Source of the DNA: Planctomycetota bacterium
GTDB lineage: Bacteria; Planctomycetota; Phycisphaerae; Sedimentisphaerales; Anaerobacaceae
Direction of reading: 5' to 3'
DNA length: 9,487 nt
NCBI GenBank assembly: GCA_017885385.1
Contig: JAFNGF010000216.1
Span: 1-9,487, forward strand
In this document: positions 1-5,497 of the stretch, one piece after another
How the letters are laid out: every line of letters begins with the position of its first letter
Position numbering within the stretch: the first letter of the stretch is position 1
Notes under the pieces: model-generated
What the model was told of the DNA's origin: nothing
The model's input: the letters and a program-made list of their open reading frames with translations, nothing else
Databases searched by the model: none
Translations under genes and position numbers: made by a program

Positions 1-31
1 ACCCGTAATTGCGACACAGCCTGAAAACTGG

Positions 32-55
32 GGGGCTTAAATAATATTTAGCCCC
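32..55 (-). terminator. Hairpin downstream of the Tyr-rich TPR gene
   Basis: GGGGCT at 32-37 pairs with AGCCCC at 50-55 around an A/T-rich centre (TAAATAATATTT). On the minus strand the hairpin lies about 30 bases past the stop codon at 85-87 and is followed after a few bases by TTTT, so it could stop transcription of that gene. Its CCCC arm is shared with the palindrome arm at 52-60, so the two structures would compete. Confidence 0.4.
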
Positions 56-95
56 GCAATCCTTCGACCCGGCTCAGGACAGGTTTATTGCGGGG
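52..95. repeat. 9-bp-arm palindrome interrupted at its centre by a mini-element
   Basis: CCCCGCAAT (52-60) and ATTGCGGGG (87-95) are perfect inverted repeats. Between them lies the mini-element found again in nagA. Removing 24 bases (60-83) leaves CCCCGCAATTTATTGCGGGG, a perfect 9-2-9 palindrome, which suggests insertion into a pre-existing hairpin. The right arm includes the last codons and part of the stop codon of the minus-strand TPR gene. Confidence 0.6.
60..83. repeat. 24-bp mini-element, copy 1
   Basis: The sequence runs TCCTTCGAC, then CC, then GGCTCAGGACAGG. It matches 5447-5470 at 22 of 24 positions; the two differences are the adjacent bases after TTCGAC (CC here, GG there). Both copies are followed by TTTA and preceded by AA. 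I recall similar CCTTCGAC...CTCAGGAC motifs from many environmental bacterial assemblies, but have not checked. Confidence 0.65.
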
Positions 96-2373
96 TCGAC
101 CCGGCTTTTATTTTTTCCGCCAGATCAAGCAGCACTTTGGCGGCGGTTGCGTTCTGCAAGTCCTGTGTGGCTCGACTCAATGGTTCGAGAGCCTGGTCAA
201 CTTCGCTGATACCGAGCAGTTGATAGCCCCAGAGAAGCTGCAGGTCCGCGTCATAACTGTAGAGCTCCGCTTTCTCAGCCAGGCGGTCAATTTGCTGGGA
301 GAGGACGTCGTCATCCGGATACAGACCTCGGGCAAAGAAAACGCCTTCCTTTTCAGGAGAAACCTTTTCCAGGGCGGACCGCAGAACGTCTGCCGCTTCG
401 GTGTATTGCTCGCTGGCAAGAAGCGCCTGCGCATAAGCAAAAGGAAGCACCATGTCGTCAGGTGCATATTCTATAGCACAGGCGAACTTTTCACAGGCCG
501 TGTTGTAGTCACCGGCCTCGAATGCTTTTACTGCTTCCTCGAAATAGTTGTCGGCCACAGTCGGCTGACTCGGTTCGGCCCCGCCAATGGCGGGCTGAGC
601 GAGCCTCGCCCCGACATCTTCAAATATGCTATTGTCGGCAAGTCTAACGCCTTGCGCTGTCTGGGCGGGCGTGGAGACGACCGTGCCATCATCCTCATAG
701 TTATAGTTGTATGTATAGTAGTTGTAGGTGTCGCCTTGCACTTCCTGGGCGACAGGATAATATCCACACCAATAGTACGGATGGCAGCCGTACCAATAGT
801 ACCGAGTGTATCCGTAGTCTATGGGCCAGTAGCCGCCCAGGCTGACGAAAACGTACTTGCGAAGGTAGTAAGGATAAACGTAGCGCAGCGTCCAGGACGG
901 TCCCCAGTTATAGCCCACAGTGAAGTGAAATCTCGGCCATATTATTCTATGGCATATACGGTCGCGCCAGTCTCGATACACGTGCACGTAATGGTACCGG
1001 GGTTCTGCTAAGTATGGACGGTCGTGATATAGCACATGCCCGGAGCCATATCTGGCGGAGCGATATACGCCGACTTCGTCCCTGCCATGGATATTGTCTA
1101 TGATGGTCGGGTAGTTCTTTGGCCCTCTATTTTGGTGTTCGCCGGAACGCCCATCGCCGTTATCGAGTGGGGTCGGCCCGCCGGACGTATGGCTGGCTGG
1201 CCCGCCGGAGGGTCCCCGCTCCACAGGAACCACAGAGGCATGGCCGGCCTGCGCTGGTTCGGCTTTCCTGGAGATCCTGCCGCTATGGAGTAGGGTGGGG
1301 CTTGCCCCACCATTTCCTGTCTTGTCCGAAGCGGGATTTTTGCCCGGACTTACTTTGGCTTCTTGTGCAGCAGCAGGGGGCGATGTCTTCTCTTTGCTGA
1401 TGGGGCTGGCAATGTCGCTGGTTATATCCTTGTTTATACGACCCCTCCAAAGCGCACCCAAAGGCCCTCGGATGGTGGGACGGGCGGATTCCTGTGTTCC
1501 CAGGACGCCGCTTGAGCGTTCAGTTGCACTTGGCTGCTTAGTTGATTCGGCTGCTTTACCCGCGGTAGGCAAACGTGCCGCCCCCGCCGAACCACCTATG
1601 CCGCTGGTTGTACGGCTGGGTGGACTTGCCTGCCGTGTGTCTGGCAAGCTTGCCGTTGGTGTTTTTTGCGTATTTAGCGGCGCTGGTGTTTTCCTGCTGA
1701 AAAAGCTGCTCAGCGGAGAGGTTCTCCCGGTGCTTATCTGCCCGCTTGAAGTTACAGTCGGAGATGTTGCTCCGACAACAGAGCCTGTAGTGTTCTGATG
1801 GGCGGAACTGGTGGCAGCCTGGGGCACGCTCGCGATTATGGTGCTTGGGGTCCCCGCGAAAGCGGGGATTGCGGGCCTTGCTATGGCGGAACCTGCCTGG
1901 GGCGCCCCTGTGCCTGCCCTGAGCGTTGCCGAAGAGTTGCCAAAGAGGCTGCTGGAAGGGCTGCGGATACCGGAGGTAACACTCGATCTTGTGCCAAAAA
2001 TGCCGCTGCGCAGGGTGGGGCTTGCCCCACCATTTCCTGTCGATGGGCTAAAGCCAACCCTACCAGGTACGGTTGTCCCTATAGGGCTGCTTGGTGTCGG
2101 TGGACTCGAGCGGTTTGTTGTGGTTGCCGGCTGGGTAGGTCTTGCAGGAGCAGCCCCGACAGGGGTCGGGGTTCTGCTAACGCTGGGCGACGGGCTGGGA
2201 CTGGGTGAAGCCGGCCGACTCGCAGCCGGCTGGGTTGTTCGACTACCACCGTCAGCCTTGTTGCTCCTTCTCTGTGCTGAGATTGGTTTGACTAACAACG
2301 TTAAGACTAAAGCCAGCGCAATACCTACTTGCGCGAATTTCAAATTTGCCGTTTTGTATTTGCCTGTCAACAT
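85..2373 (-). CDS. Secreted low-complexity Tyr-rich TPR protein, function unknown
   Basis: The 762-residue protein has a clear signal peptide (basic start, hydrophobic core at 15-28, likely cleavage after ISA at 31-33), so it should be exported. Residues 34-420 are a Ser/Thr/Pro/Ala/Gly-rich, probably disordered stretch with SPSPSPSPS near 57-65. Residues 434-561 are strikingly rich in Tyr, Trp, His and Arg (e.g. RYYWYGCHPYYWCGYYP at 524-540 and YNYYTYNYNYEDD). The C-terminus (about 607-745) holds two or three TPR-like helical pairs, e.g. EAVKAFEAGDYNTACEKF, suggesting protein-protein contacts. The ATG at 2373 is preceded on the minus strand by AAGGAG seven bases upstream. The disordered part contains at least four in-frame copies of short palindromic repeats, including TGNGGASPTL twice (112-121 and 352-361). 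The gene is single and divergent from the kinase. I do not recognise a named family; the Tyr-rich part resembles planctomycete proteins I recall, unverified. The gene call is strong; the function is unknown. Confidence 0.85.
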   Translation of the reverse strand: MLTGKYKTANLKFAQVGIALALVLTLLVKPISAQRRSNKADGGSRTTQPAASRPASPSPSPSPSVSRTPTPVGAAPARPTQPATTTNRSSPPTPSSPIGTTVPGRVGFSPSTGNGGASPTLRSGIFGTRSSVTSGIRSPSSSLFGNSSATLRAGTGAPQAGSAIARPAIPAFAGTPSTIIASVPQAATSSAHQNTTGSVVGATSPTVTSSGQISTGRTSPLSSFFSRKTPAPLNTQKTPTASLPDTRQASPPSRTTSGIGGSAGAARLPTAGKAAESTKQPSATERSSGVLGTQESARPTIRGPLGALWRGRINKDITSDIASPISKEKTSPPAAAQEAKVSPGKNPASDKTGNGGASPTLLHSGRISRKAEPAQAGHASVVPVERGPSGGPASHTSGGPTPLDNGDGRSGEHQNRGPKNYPTIIDNIHGRDEVGVYRSARYGSGHVLYHDRPYLAEPRYHYVHVYRDWRDRICHRIIWPRFHFTVGYNWGPSWTLRYVYPYYLRKYVFVSLGGYWPIDYGYTRYYWYGCHPYYWCGYYPVAQEVQGDTYNYYTYNYNYEDDGTVVSTPAQTAQGVRLADNSIFEDVGARLAQPAIGGAEPSQPTVADNYFEEAVKAFEAGDYNTACEKFACAIEYAPDDMVLPFAYAQALLASEQYTEAADVLRSALEKVSPEKEGVFFARGLYPDDDVLSQQIDRLAEKAELYSYDADLQLLWGYQLLGISEVDQALEPLSRATQDLQNATAAKVLLDLAEKIKAGSTPQ
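1292..1321. repeat. 30-bp in-frame repeat, copy 1
   Basis: This is a 30-bp sequence identical to 2012-2041, with palindromic core GGTGGGGCTTGCCCCACC (8-bp arms, 2-base loop) followed by ATTTCCTGTC. On the minus strand both copies are read in the same frame of the TPR gene and encode TGNGGASPTL (residues 352-361 here). The length is a multiple of three, so insertion would not break the frame. Confidence 0.75.
1851..1868. repeat. GC hairpin repeat inside the TPR gene
   Basis: TCCCCGCGAAAGCGGGGA has perfect 7-bp arms and a 4-base loop. It differs by one loop base from the intergenic copy at 4371-4388. On the minus strand it is read in frame as part of ARPAIPAFAGTPS (165-177) of the TPR protein. 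Confidence 0.65.
2012..2041. repeat. 30-bp in-frame repeat, copy 2
   Basis: Identical over 30 bases to 1292-1321, exactly 720 bp (240 codons) away and in the same coding frame, giving residues 112-121. It is followed directly by a different motif at 2043-2064, so the site looks composite. Confidence 0.75.
2043..2064. repeat. Possible dispersed repeat motif next to the 30-bp repeat
   Basis: The bases TGGGCTAAAGCCAACCCTAC contain a short inverted GGCT/AGCC pair and resemble a dispersed motif I recall from other genomes. There is only one copy in this window, so the call rests on resemblance and on its position beside a confirmed repeat. It encodes part of TVPGRVGFSPS in the TPR protein. Confidence 0.3.
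2154..2171. repeat. GC hairpin of a different sequence inside the TPR gene
   Basis: CCCCGAC (2154-2160) and GTCGGGG (2165-2171) form a 7-bp stem with loop AGGG. The architecture matches the other 7-bp GC hairpins, but the sequence differs. It encodes part of the TPTPVGAAPARP stretch (68-79). Confidence 0.5.
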
Positions 2374-2469
2374 GGCCGATCTCCTTAACTATGTGCAACC
2401 TCTTAGTCTATAAAGTAAAGGCACTAATCAAAGGCACGGTAACAACAATTCTGCCCCCTTCGTGATTTG

Positions 2470-2503
2470 CAATTGACAATTGTAAATTGAAGATTGACAA
2501 TTG
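2470..2503. repeat. 34-bp ATTG repeat upstream of the kinase
   Basis: This 34-bp A/T-rich sequence matches the reverse complement of 6229-6262 at 31 of 34 positions. It contains the 11-mer ATTGACAATTG twice (2472-2482 and 2493-2503), start to start 21 bp apart. It ends 28 bases before the kinase ATG, inside the divergent region shared with the TPR gene. It may be a dispersed repeat, a protein-binding site, or both. Confidence 0.65.
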
Positions 2504-2531
2504 GCCTGAGTTTGATAAATGGGAGGTGAAT

Positions 2532-3704
2532 ATGGCGAAGGTAGTAGATTTCCAGTCGATTAAGCCGGCAGACGAGTGCAGGTACGATGCGGTATCTCTG
2601 GGCGAAGTCATGCTCAGGTTGGACCCGCGAGACGTTCCCACTGCCAGGGTCAGAGATAATATCAGAGTCTCGCAAGGCGGCGGGGAAACCAACGTTGCCT
2701 GCGGATTGGCGTACACGTTCGGGCTGAGAACGGCGGTCTTGACCGCTCTGGTAAGCGATCCTATTGGCGAAAACATCAGAAATCAGATGCGTGAAGCCGG
2801 CGTTGATACGGGCAAAATAATCTGGTGGAATACAAATTCGGACGGCACAAAACATTCTACAGACGCAAAGGGAACCATTTGCAACGGGTTCAATTTCACA
2901 TACAATGGCAGCGGCGTTCTGCCATCCGATACGACCTACTACCGCGGCAACACCGCCGCACGGCTGCTCGAACCGGGCGACTTTGACTTTGACCAGATAC
3001 TTGGCAAGGAGGGCGTCAGGGTCTTCAATACCGGCGGAATCTTTACTCTGATAGGACCTAAAACCGCCGACGTTGCTGTGGAAGCCGCGCAGAAGGCGGC
3101 GGAATACGGCACTTTTGTTTGTGCGGACTTGAATTACCGGGCAAAGGTTGAGCCTGACAAGAAAAAAGCCAGAGCCATAAACAAGAAGCTCGCCCCGTAT
3201 TTGGGCATGCTGGTGGGCAACGACTCGGATTTGTCCGATGCGCTGGGCTATGAAACCAAGGTTAAGAAAAACGCCCCTTACAGAGAATGGGCCGAGGCGT
3301 ACAAAGAAACAGTCCGTCAGGTGGCAAAGGATTTACCCAACTTGAGCCTAATCGGGACTCAATGGAGAGGCGCCCACAACGCAGACCTAATTAGCTGGGG
3401 GGCTGTGCTGCACGCTTGCCCTCGAGCGGAGCGAAGGGACGCGCGGAAGGGCATTTTCTATGAAGCACCTGTCAGAGAGAACATTCCCATCAGGGATAGG
3501 ACCGGAGGGGGCGACTCCTTCGCATCCGGCGTATTGGCGGCACTGCTTTTGGGCAAAGACTTAGAAACCGCGGTCAATTGGGGGGCCGCTCACGGAATTC
3601 TGGTTCAAGAGACGCCCGGCGACATCACTATGATCAACCAAAAGGCAGTGGAGACTGAAGCAAAAAGAGCGTTGGCCGGCGGAGGCGTAAAGGCCGTTCG
3701 TTAG
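2532..3704 (+). CDS. kdgK: PfkB-family sugar kinase, probably 2-keto-3-deoxygluconate kinase
   Basis: This 390-residue ribokinase/PfkB-fold cytoplasmic kinase most likely phosphorylates 2-keto-3-deoxygluconate with ATP, the step before KDPG aldolase in uronate breakdown. Visible signatures are the N-terminal strand SLGEVMLRLDP (22-32), the sugar-binding GGGETNVACGLA (49-60), NTGGIFTLIG (166-175), ADLNYRAKVEP (198-208) and the C-terminal signature DRTGGGDSFASGV (322-334), in which D328 is the expected catalytic base. The ATG at 2532 is chosen because GGGAGGT sits about five bases upstream; an in-frame ATG at 2487 would translate the upstream repeat. It is longer than typical KDG kinases (about 310-350 aa). 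Part of the excess is a ten-residue arginine-rich insertion, CPRAERRDAR (296-305), encoded by a GC-rich repeat in the loop before the catalytic motif. Substrate specificity is inferred from family resemblance and the neighbouring lyase; another hexose or keto-sugar kinase is possible. Confidence 0.85.
   Translation: MAKVVDFQSIKPADECRYDAVSLGEVMLRLDPRDVPTARVRDNIRVSQGGGETNVACGLAYTFGLRTAVLTALVSDPIGENIRNQMREAGVDTGKIIWWNTNSDGTKHSTDAKGTICNGFNFTYNGSGVLPSDTTYYRGNTAARLLEPGDFDFDQILGKEGVRVFNTGGIFTLIGPKTADVAVEAAQKAAEYGTFVCADLNYRAKVEPDKKKARAINKKLAPYLGMLVGNDSDLSDALGYETKVKKNAPYREWAEAYKETVRQVAKDLPNLSLIGTQWRGAHNADLISWGAVLHACPRAERRDARKGIFYEAPVRENIPIRDRTGGGDSFASGVLAALLLGKDLETAVNWGAAHGILVQETPGDITMINQKAVETEAKRALAGGGVKAVR
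3419..3439. repeat. GC-rich repeat-like insertion in the kinase gene
   Basis: CCCTCGAGCGGAGCGAAGGG is an imperfect palindrome that, with its flanks, encodes CPRAERRDAR (296-305), an odd basic stretch between LHA and KGIFYEAPVREN. There is no second copy in the window. The call rests on the palindromic character and on the poor fit of these residues to the kinase fold. Confidence 0.45.
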
Positions 3705-3707
3705 TTA

Positions 3708-3788
3708 ACCACAGATTTCGCAGATTAACAGCGAAGATGGAGGCAAACTTCAAAAATGCAGATCAGTGGAACCCGTGTAATCCGTGGT
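3708..3788. repeat. Inverted-arm repeat between the kinase and VOC genes
   Basis: The left arm ACCACAGATTTCGC (3708-3721) and the right arm GTGTAATCCGTGGT (3775-3788) are inverted repeats matching at 11 of 14 positions, 81 bp end to end. The right arm ends one base before the ATG at 3789. The ATG at 3756 and its GGAGG (3739-3743) lie between the arms. The ACCACAGATT...AATCCGTGGT pattern resembles a dispersed element I recall from planctomycete assemblies (unverified). Confidence 0.55.
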
Positions 3789-4343
3789 ATGGTTCGCCAA
3801 CTTGTGCTGGGTATTTTGCCCGTTGTATTTTCGGCACTGACGATGTTTAGTGGGTGCGAAAATTCAATCGGGAAAACGGAGAAAGGAGTTTTTGCCGGCG
3901 TGTCTGGGCAGACCAAAAAGAAAGCGGCGATTCGTCTTGAGCATGTCGCCTTGAACGTTCAAGATCCTGTAAAAATGGCAGGGTGGTACTGCAAGAACCT
4001 GCAAATGAAGGTGGTAAAAAAGGGGTCCGCTCCGGTCAACGCGCACTTTATTTGCGATGCCGGGGCGAACATGATGCTGGAGATATACCATAATCCACCT
4101 GACGCTGTGCCCGATTATGCGTCGATGGACCCGCTCTTGTTCCACGTTGCTTTTATGGTAGACGATGTGAAGGGCGTACGAGAAAAGCTGATAGCCGCCG
4201 GTGCTACGCCCGTTGGAGACATTTCCGCAACGCCCGCCGGCGATGAAATAGCCATTCTCCGCGACCCGTGGGGTGTTGCCATACAGTTTGTTAAGCGTGC
4301 TGAGCCGATGCTGCCCAACCCGGGAACGAATATCGAATATTGA
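3756..4343 (+). CDS. VOC (glyoxalase-fold) family protein, probable lipoprotein
   Basis: The C-terminal part (about residues 48-170 counted from the ATG at 3789) is a vicinal-oxygen-chelate domain with paired beta-alpha-beta-beta-beta modules. Probable metal ligands are H52 (RLEHVAL), E98 (MMLEIYHN), H119 (LLFHVAF) and Q166 (WGVAIQFVKR), a glyoxalase-like set with Gln in one position. The N-terminus has a hydrophobic stretch ending FSGC, a weak lipobox, so membrane attachment outside the cytoplasm is plausible. This is unusual for the family and the substrate is unknown. The start is ambiguous. ATG 3756 has GGAGG at 3739-3743 (12 bases away) but lies inside a repeat (3708-3788). ATG 3789 follows directly after that repeat and gives the cleaner signal peptide (MVRQLVLGILPVVFSALTMF) but has no good ribosome-binding site. 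The gene follows the kinase in the same direction after about 50 bp. Its last codons (NIEY) overlap the start of another repeat region. Confidence 0.8.
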   Translation: MQISGTRVIRGMVRQLVLGILPVVFSALTMFSGCENSIGKTEKGVFAGVSGQTKKKAAIRLEHVALNVQDPVKMAGWYCKNLQMKVVKKGSAPVNAHFICDAGANMMLEIYHNPPDAVPDYASMDPLLFHVAFMVDDVKGVREKLIAAGATPVGDISATPAGDEIAILRDPWGVAIQFVKRAEPMLPNPGTNIEY

Positions 4344-4344
4344 A

Positions 4345-4362
4345 CCCCTGCTTCCGCAGGGG
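4345..4362. terminator. GC hairpin between convergent VOC and nagA genes
   Basis: CCCCTGC and GCAGGGG form a perfect 7-bp stem with loop TTCC, two bases after the VOC stop codon. There is no T-run directly after it on the plus strand (GCAAGTTTATC), so termination is plausible but weakly supported; it could serve both convergent genes. Confidence 0.4.
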
Positions 4363-4370
4363 CAAGTTTA

Positions 4371-4388
4371 TCCCCGCGAAGGCGGGGA
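4371..4388. terminator. Second GC hairpin between VOC and nagA; repeat copy
   Basis: TCCCCGCGAAGGCGGGGA forms a 7-bp stem with loop GAAG and is followed by AATTTCG. It is nearly identical to the coding hairpin at 1851-1868, so it is also a dispersed repeat. As the second hairpin between convergent genes it may help end transcription from either side. Confidence 0.4.
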
Positions 4389-4429
4389 AATTTCGAAATT
4401 CGATGCTCCTTGCTCGATATTCGACATTC

Positions 4430-5497
4430 TCAACGGGCCGAGGCCTGCAAGTAAAGAACTTCCTGGCGCTGGTCAAAGCAGATAGCTGGCCCAAGTGCCA
4501 CATCTTCAGGGGCCAGGCCGATTATTCGCAGCGGGTTGTAGAAGCCCATAGCGGCCAGCTCCTCCAGGCTCACCAATCTAAGCGACGCCAGCCAATTCAT
4601 ACACTGCAGCATGGTGGCTGAAGAGCCGATAAGGTATCCTGATGCCGGCTCGTACAACTGCCCGCTATCGGTAAGTATCGCCTTTCGGCCGGGCAAACCT
4701 GGGGCGGGGTAGCTGCCCGGCGCCAGGCCCGCCAATGGTGAAGCATCGCTTACCACCACGCAACTTTCCGGCCCCTTGGTTCTAATAATCGTTTTGACCA
4801 CAGAAGCAGGCAGATGATGACTGTCGGTTATAATCATCGCGGCCAGCCTGTCTTCAGCCAGTGCCGCCCAAACCGGATTGTGATGTCTGGGCAGCATAGC
4901 CGGCACGCCGTTACCCAAATGCGTGATTGCAACCGCACCGGCGTGCACCAGCCTGTCCAAGTCTTCTTCATCTGCCATTTGGTGGCCCAACGAAACTGAG
5001 ATACCTGCGCCCACAGCATATCGGGTCAGCTCCTGCGCACCTTCGAGGTCAGCCGCTAAGGTTATCAGCTTTGCGCAGCCGTCAGCCCAGTCGATCAGCT
5101 TTTCAAGAAAGTGCAAGTCCGGTTTTCTGATCCAGTCTGGATTGTGCGCGCCGCGAGCACCTTCTTGGGGCGAGATGAAAGGTCCTTCCAGGTGTATGCC
5201 GAGCAGAGACCTGCGGAACTCTTGCCTTTGCAGAACTTTTGCCATAATCGGCAGATTGTGTCGGTAAACATCCTCAGGACTGGTTATCATCGTGGGCAAA
5301 AAGGCCGTCGTGCCCGCGGCTAACATGGCCCGGCAAGCCCGCACAAAATCCGCCTCGGTCAGATCGCTGCGGGAAAAATCCACGCCCTTGTAGCCGTTGA
5401 CCTGAAGGTCAACCAGGCCAGGCAAATACAAATTGTCAATTTTGAATCCTTCGACGGGGCTCAGGACAGGTTTACAATTGGCTTGCTGCTTGCTCAT
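4430..5497 (-). CDS. nagA: N-acetylglucosamine-6-phosphate deacetylase, short form
   Basis: A cytoplasmic amidohydrolase-fold enzyme that should convert N-acetylglucosamine-6-phosphate to glucosamine-6-phosphate and acetate, feeding the adjacent NagB. Family motifs are present: LPGLVDLQVNGYKGVDF (25-41, with the Q-x-N pattern of single-metal NagA enzymes), GIHLEGPF with metal ligand E104, SLGH with H172, ITHLGN with H193, ITDSHHLP (223-230), and VVSDASPLAG with the catalytic D251. The protein is 355 residues. The usual 40-50 residue N-terminal strand-rich segment before the PGxxDxQxNG motif is essentially absent, replaced by about 25 residues encoded largely by two nested repeats. The ATG at 5497 (MSKQQANCK) overlaps the end of nagB by 26 bases, indicating translational coupling. 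The open frame extends to 5617, but only inside nagB. The variant THLGNG, where THLFNAM is usual, suggests a divergent subfamily, so deacetylation of a related sugar phosphate is possible. Confidence 0.87.
   Translation of the reverse strand: MSKQQANCKPVLSPVEGFKIDNLYLPGLVDLQVNGYKGVDFSRSDLTEADFVRACRAMLAAGTTAFLPTMITSPEDVYRHNLPIMAKVLQRQEFRRSLLGIHLEGPFISPQEGARGAHNPDWIRKPDLHFLEKLIDWADGCAKLITLAADLEGAQELTRYAVGAGISVSLGHQMADEEDLDRLVHAGAVAITHLGNGVPAMLPRHHNPVWAALAEDRLAAMIITDSHHLPASVVKTIIRTKGPESCVVVSDASPLAGLAPGSYPAPGLPGRKAILTDSGQLYEPASGYLIGSSATMLQCMNWLASLRLVSLEELAAMGFYNPLRIIGLAPEDVALGPAICFDQRQEVLYLQASAR
5430..5480. repeat. ATTG repeat copy split by a 24-bp mini-element
   Basis: The flanks AAATTGTCAATTTTGAA (5430-5446) and TTTACAATTG (5471-5480) align without gaps to 6229-6255 (24 of 27 identical) once the 24 bases at 5447-5470 are removed. 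The repeat spans the nagB stop codon and the codons for nagA residues about 7-23. The simplest reading is insertion of one element into another. Confidence 0.6.
5447..5470. repeat. 24-bp mini-element, copy 2, read through by nagA
   Basis: It matches 60-83 at 22 of 24 positions. On the minus strand it lies immediately after the nagB stop codon and is translated in the nagA frame as PVLSPVEG (within residues 9-18). Twenty-four bases equal eight codons, so the nagA frame is kept. Confidence 0.65.

Larger units (their letters stand above)
4326..4424. repeat. Composite convergent intergenic element
   Basis: ACGAATATCGA (4326-4336) and TCGATATTCGA (4414-4424) are inverted arms (10 of 11) enclosing two GC hairpins. 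The left arm overlaps the last codons of the VOC gene, encoding its NIEY end. The element fills nearly all of the gap between the VOC and nagA stop codons. Confidence 0.45.

Noticed and set aside
88..2413. Long plus-strand open frames opposite the TPR gene (88-1011, 1295-1798, 1811-2413)
   Set aside because: They mirror a GC-rich low-complexity minus-strand gene that has a signal peptide, ribosome-binding site and TPRs. Their translations have no domain pattern and their starts lack good upstream signals.
2487..2531. Upstream start for the kinase
   Set aside because: These codons translate the tail of the ATTG repeat, whereas the ATG at 2532 has a strong GGGAGGT sequence at the right spacing.
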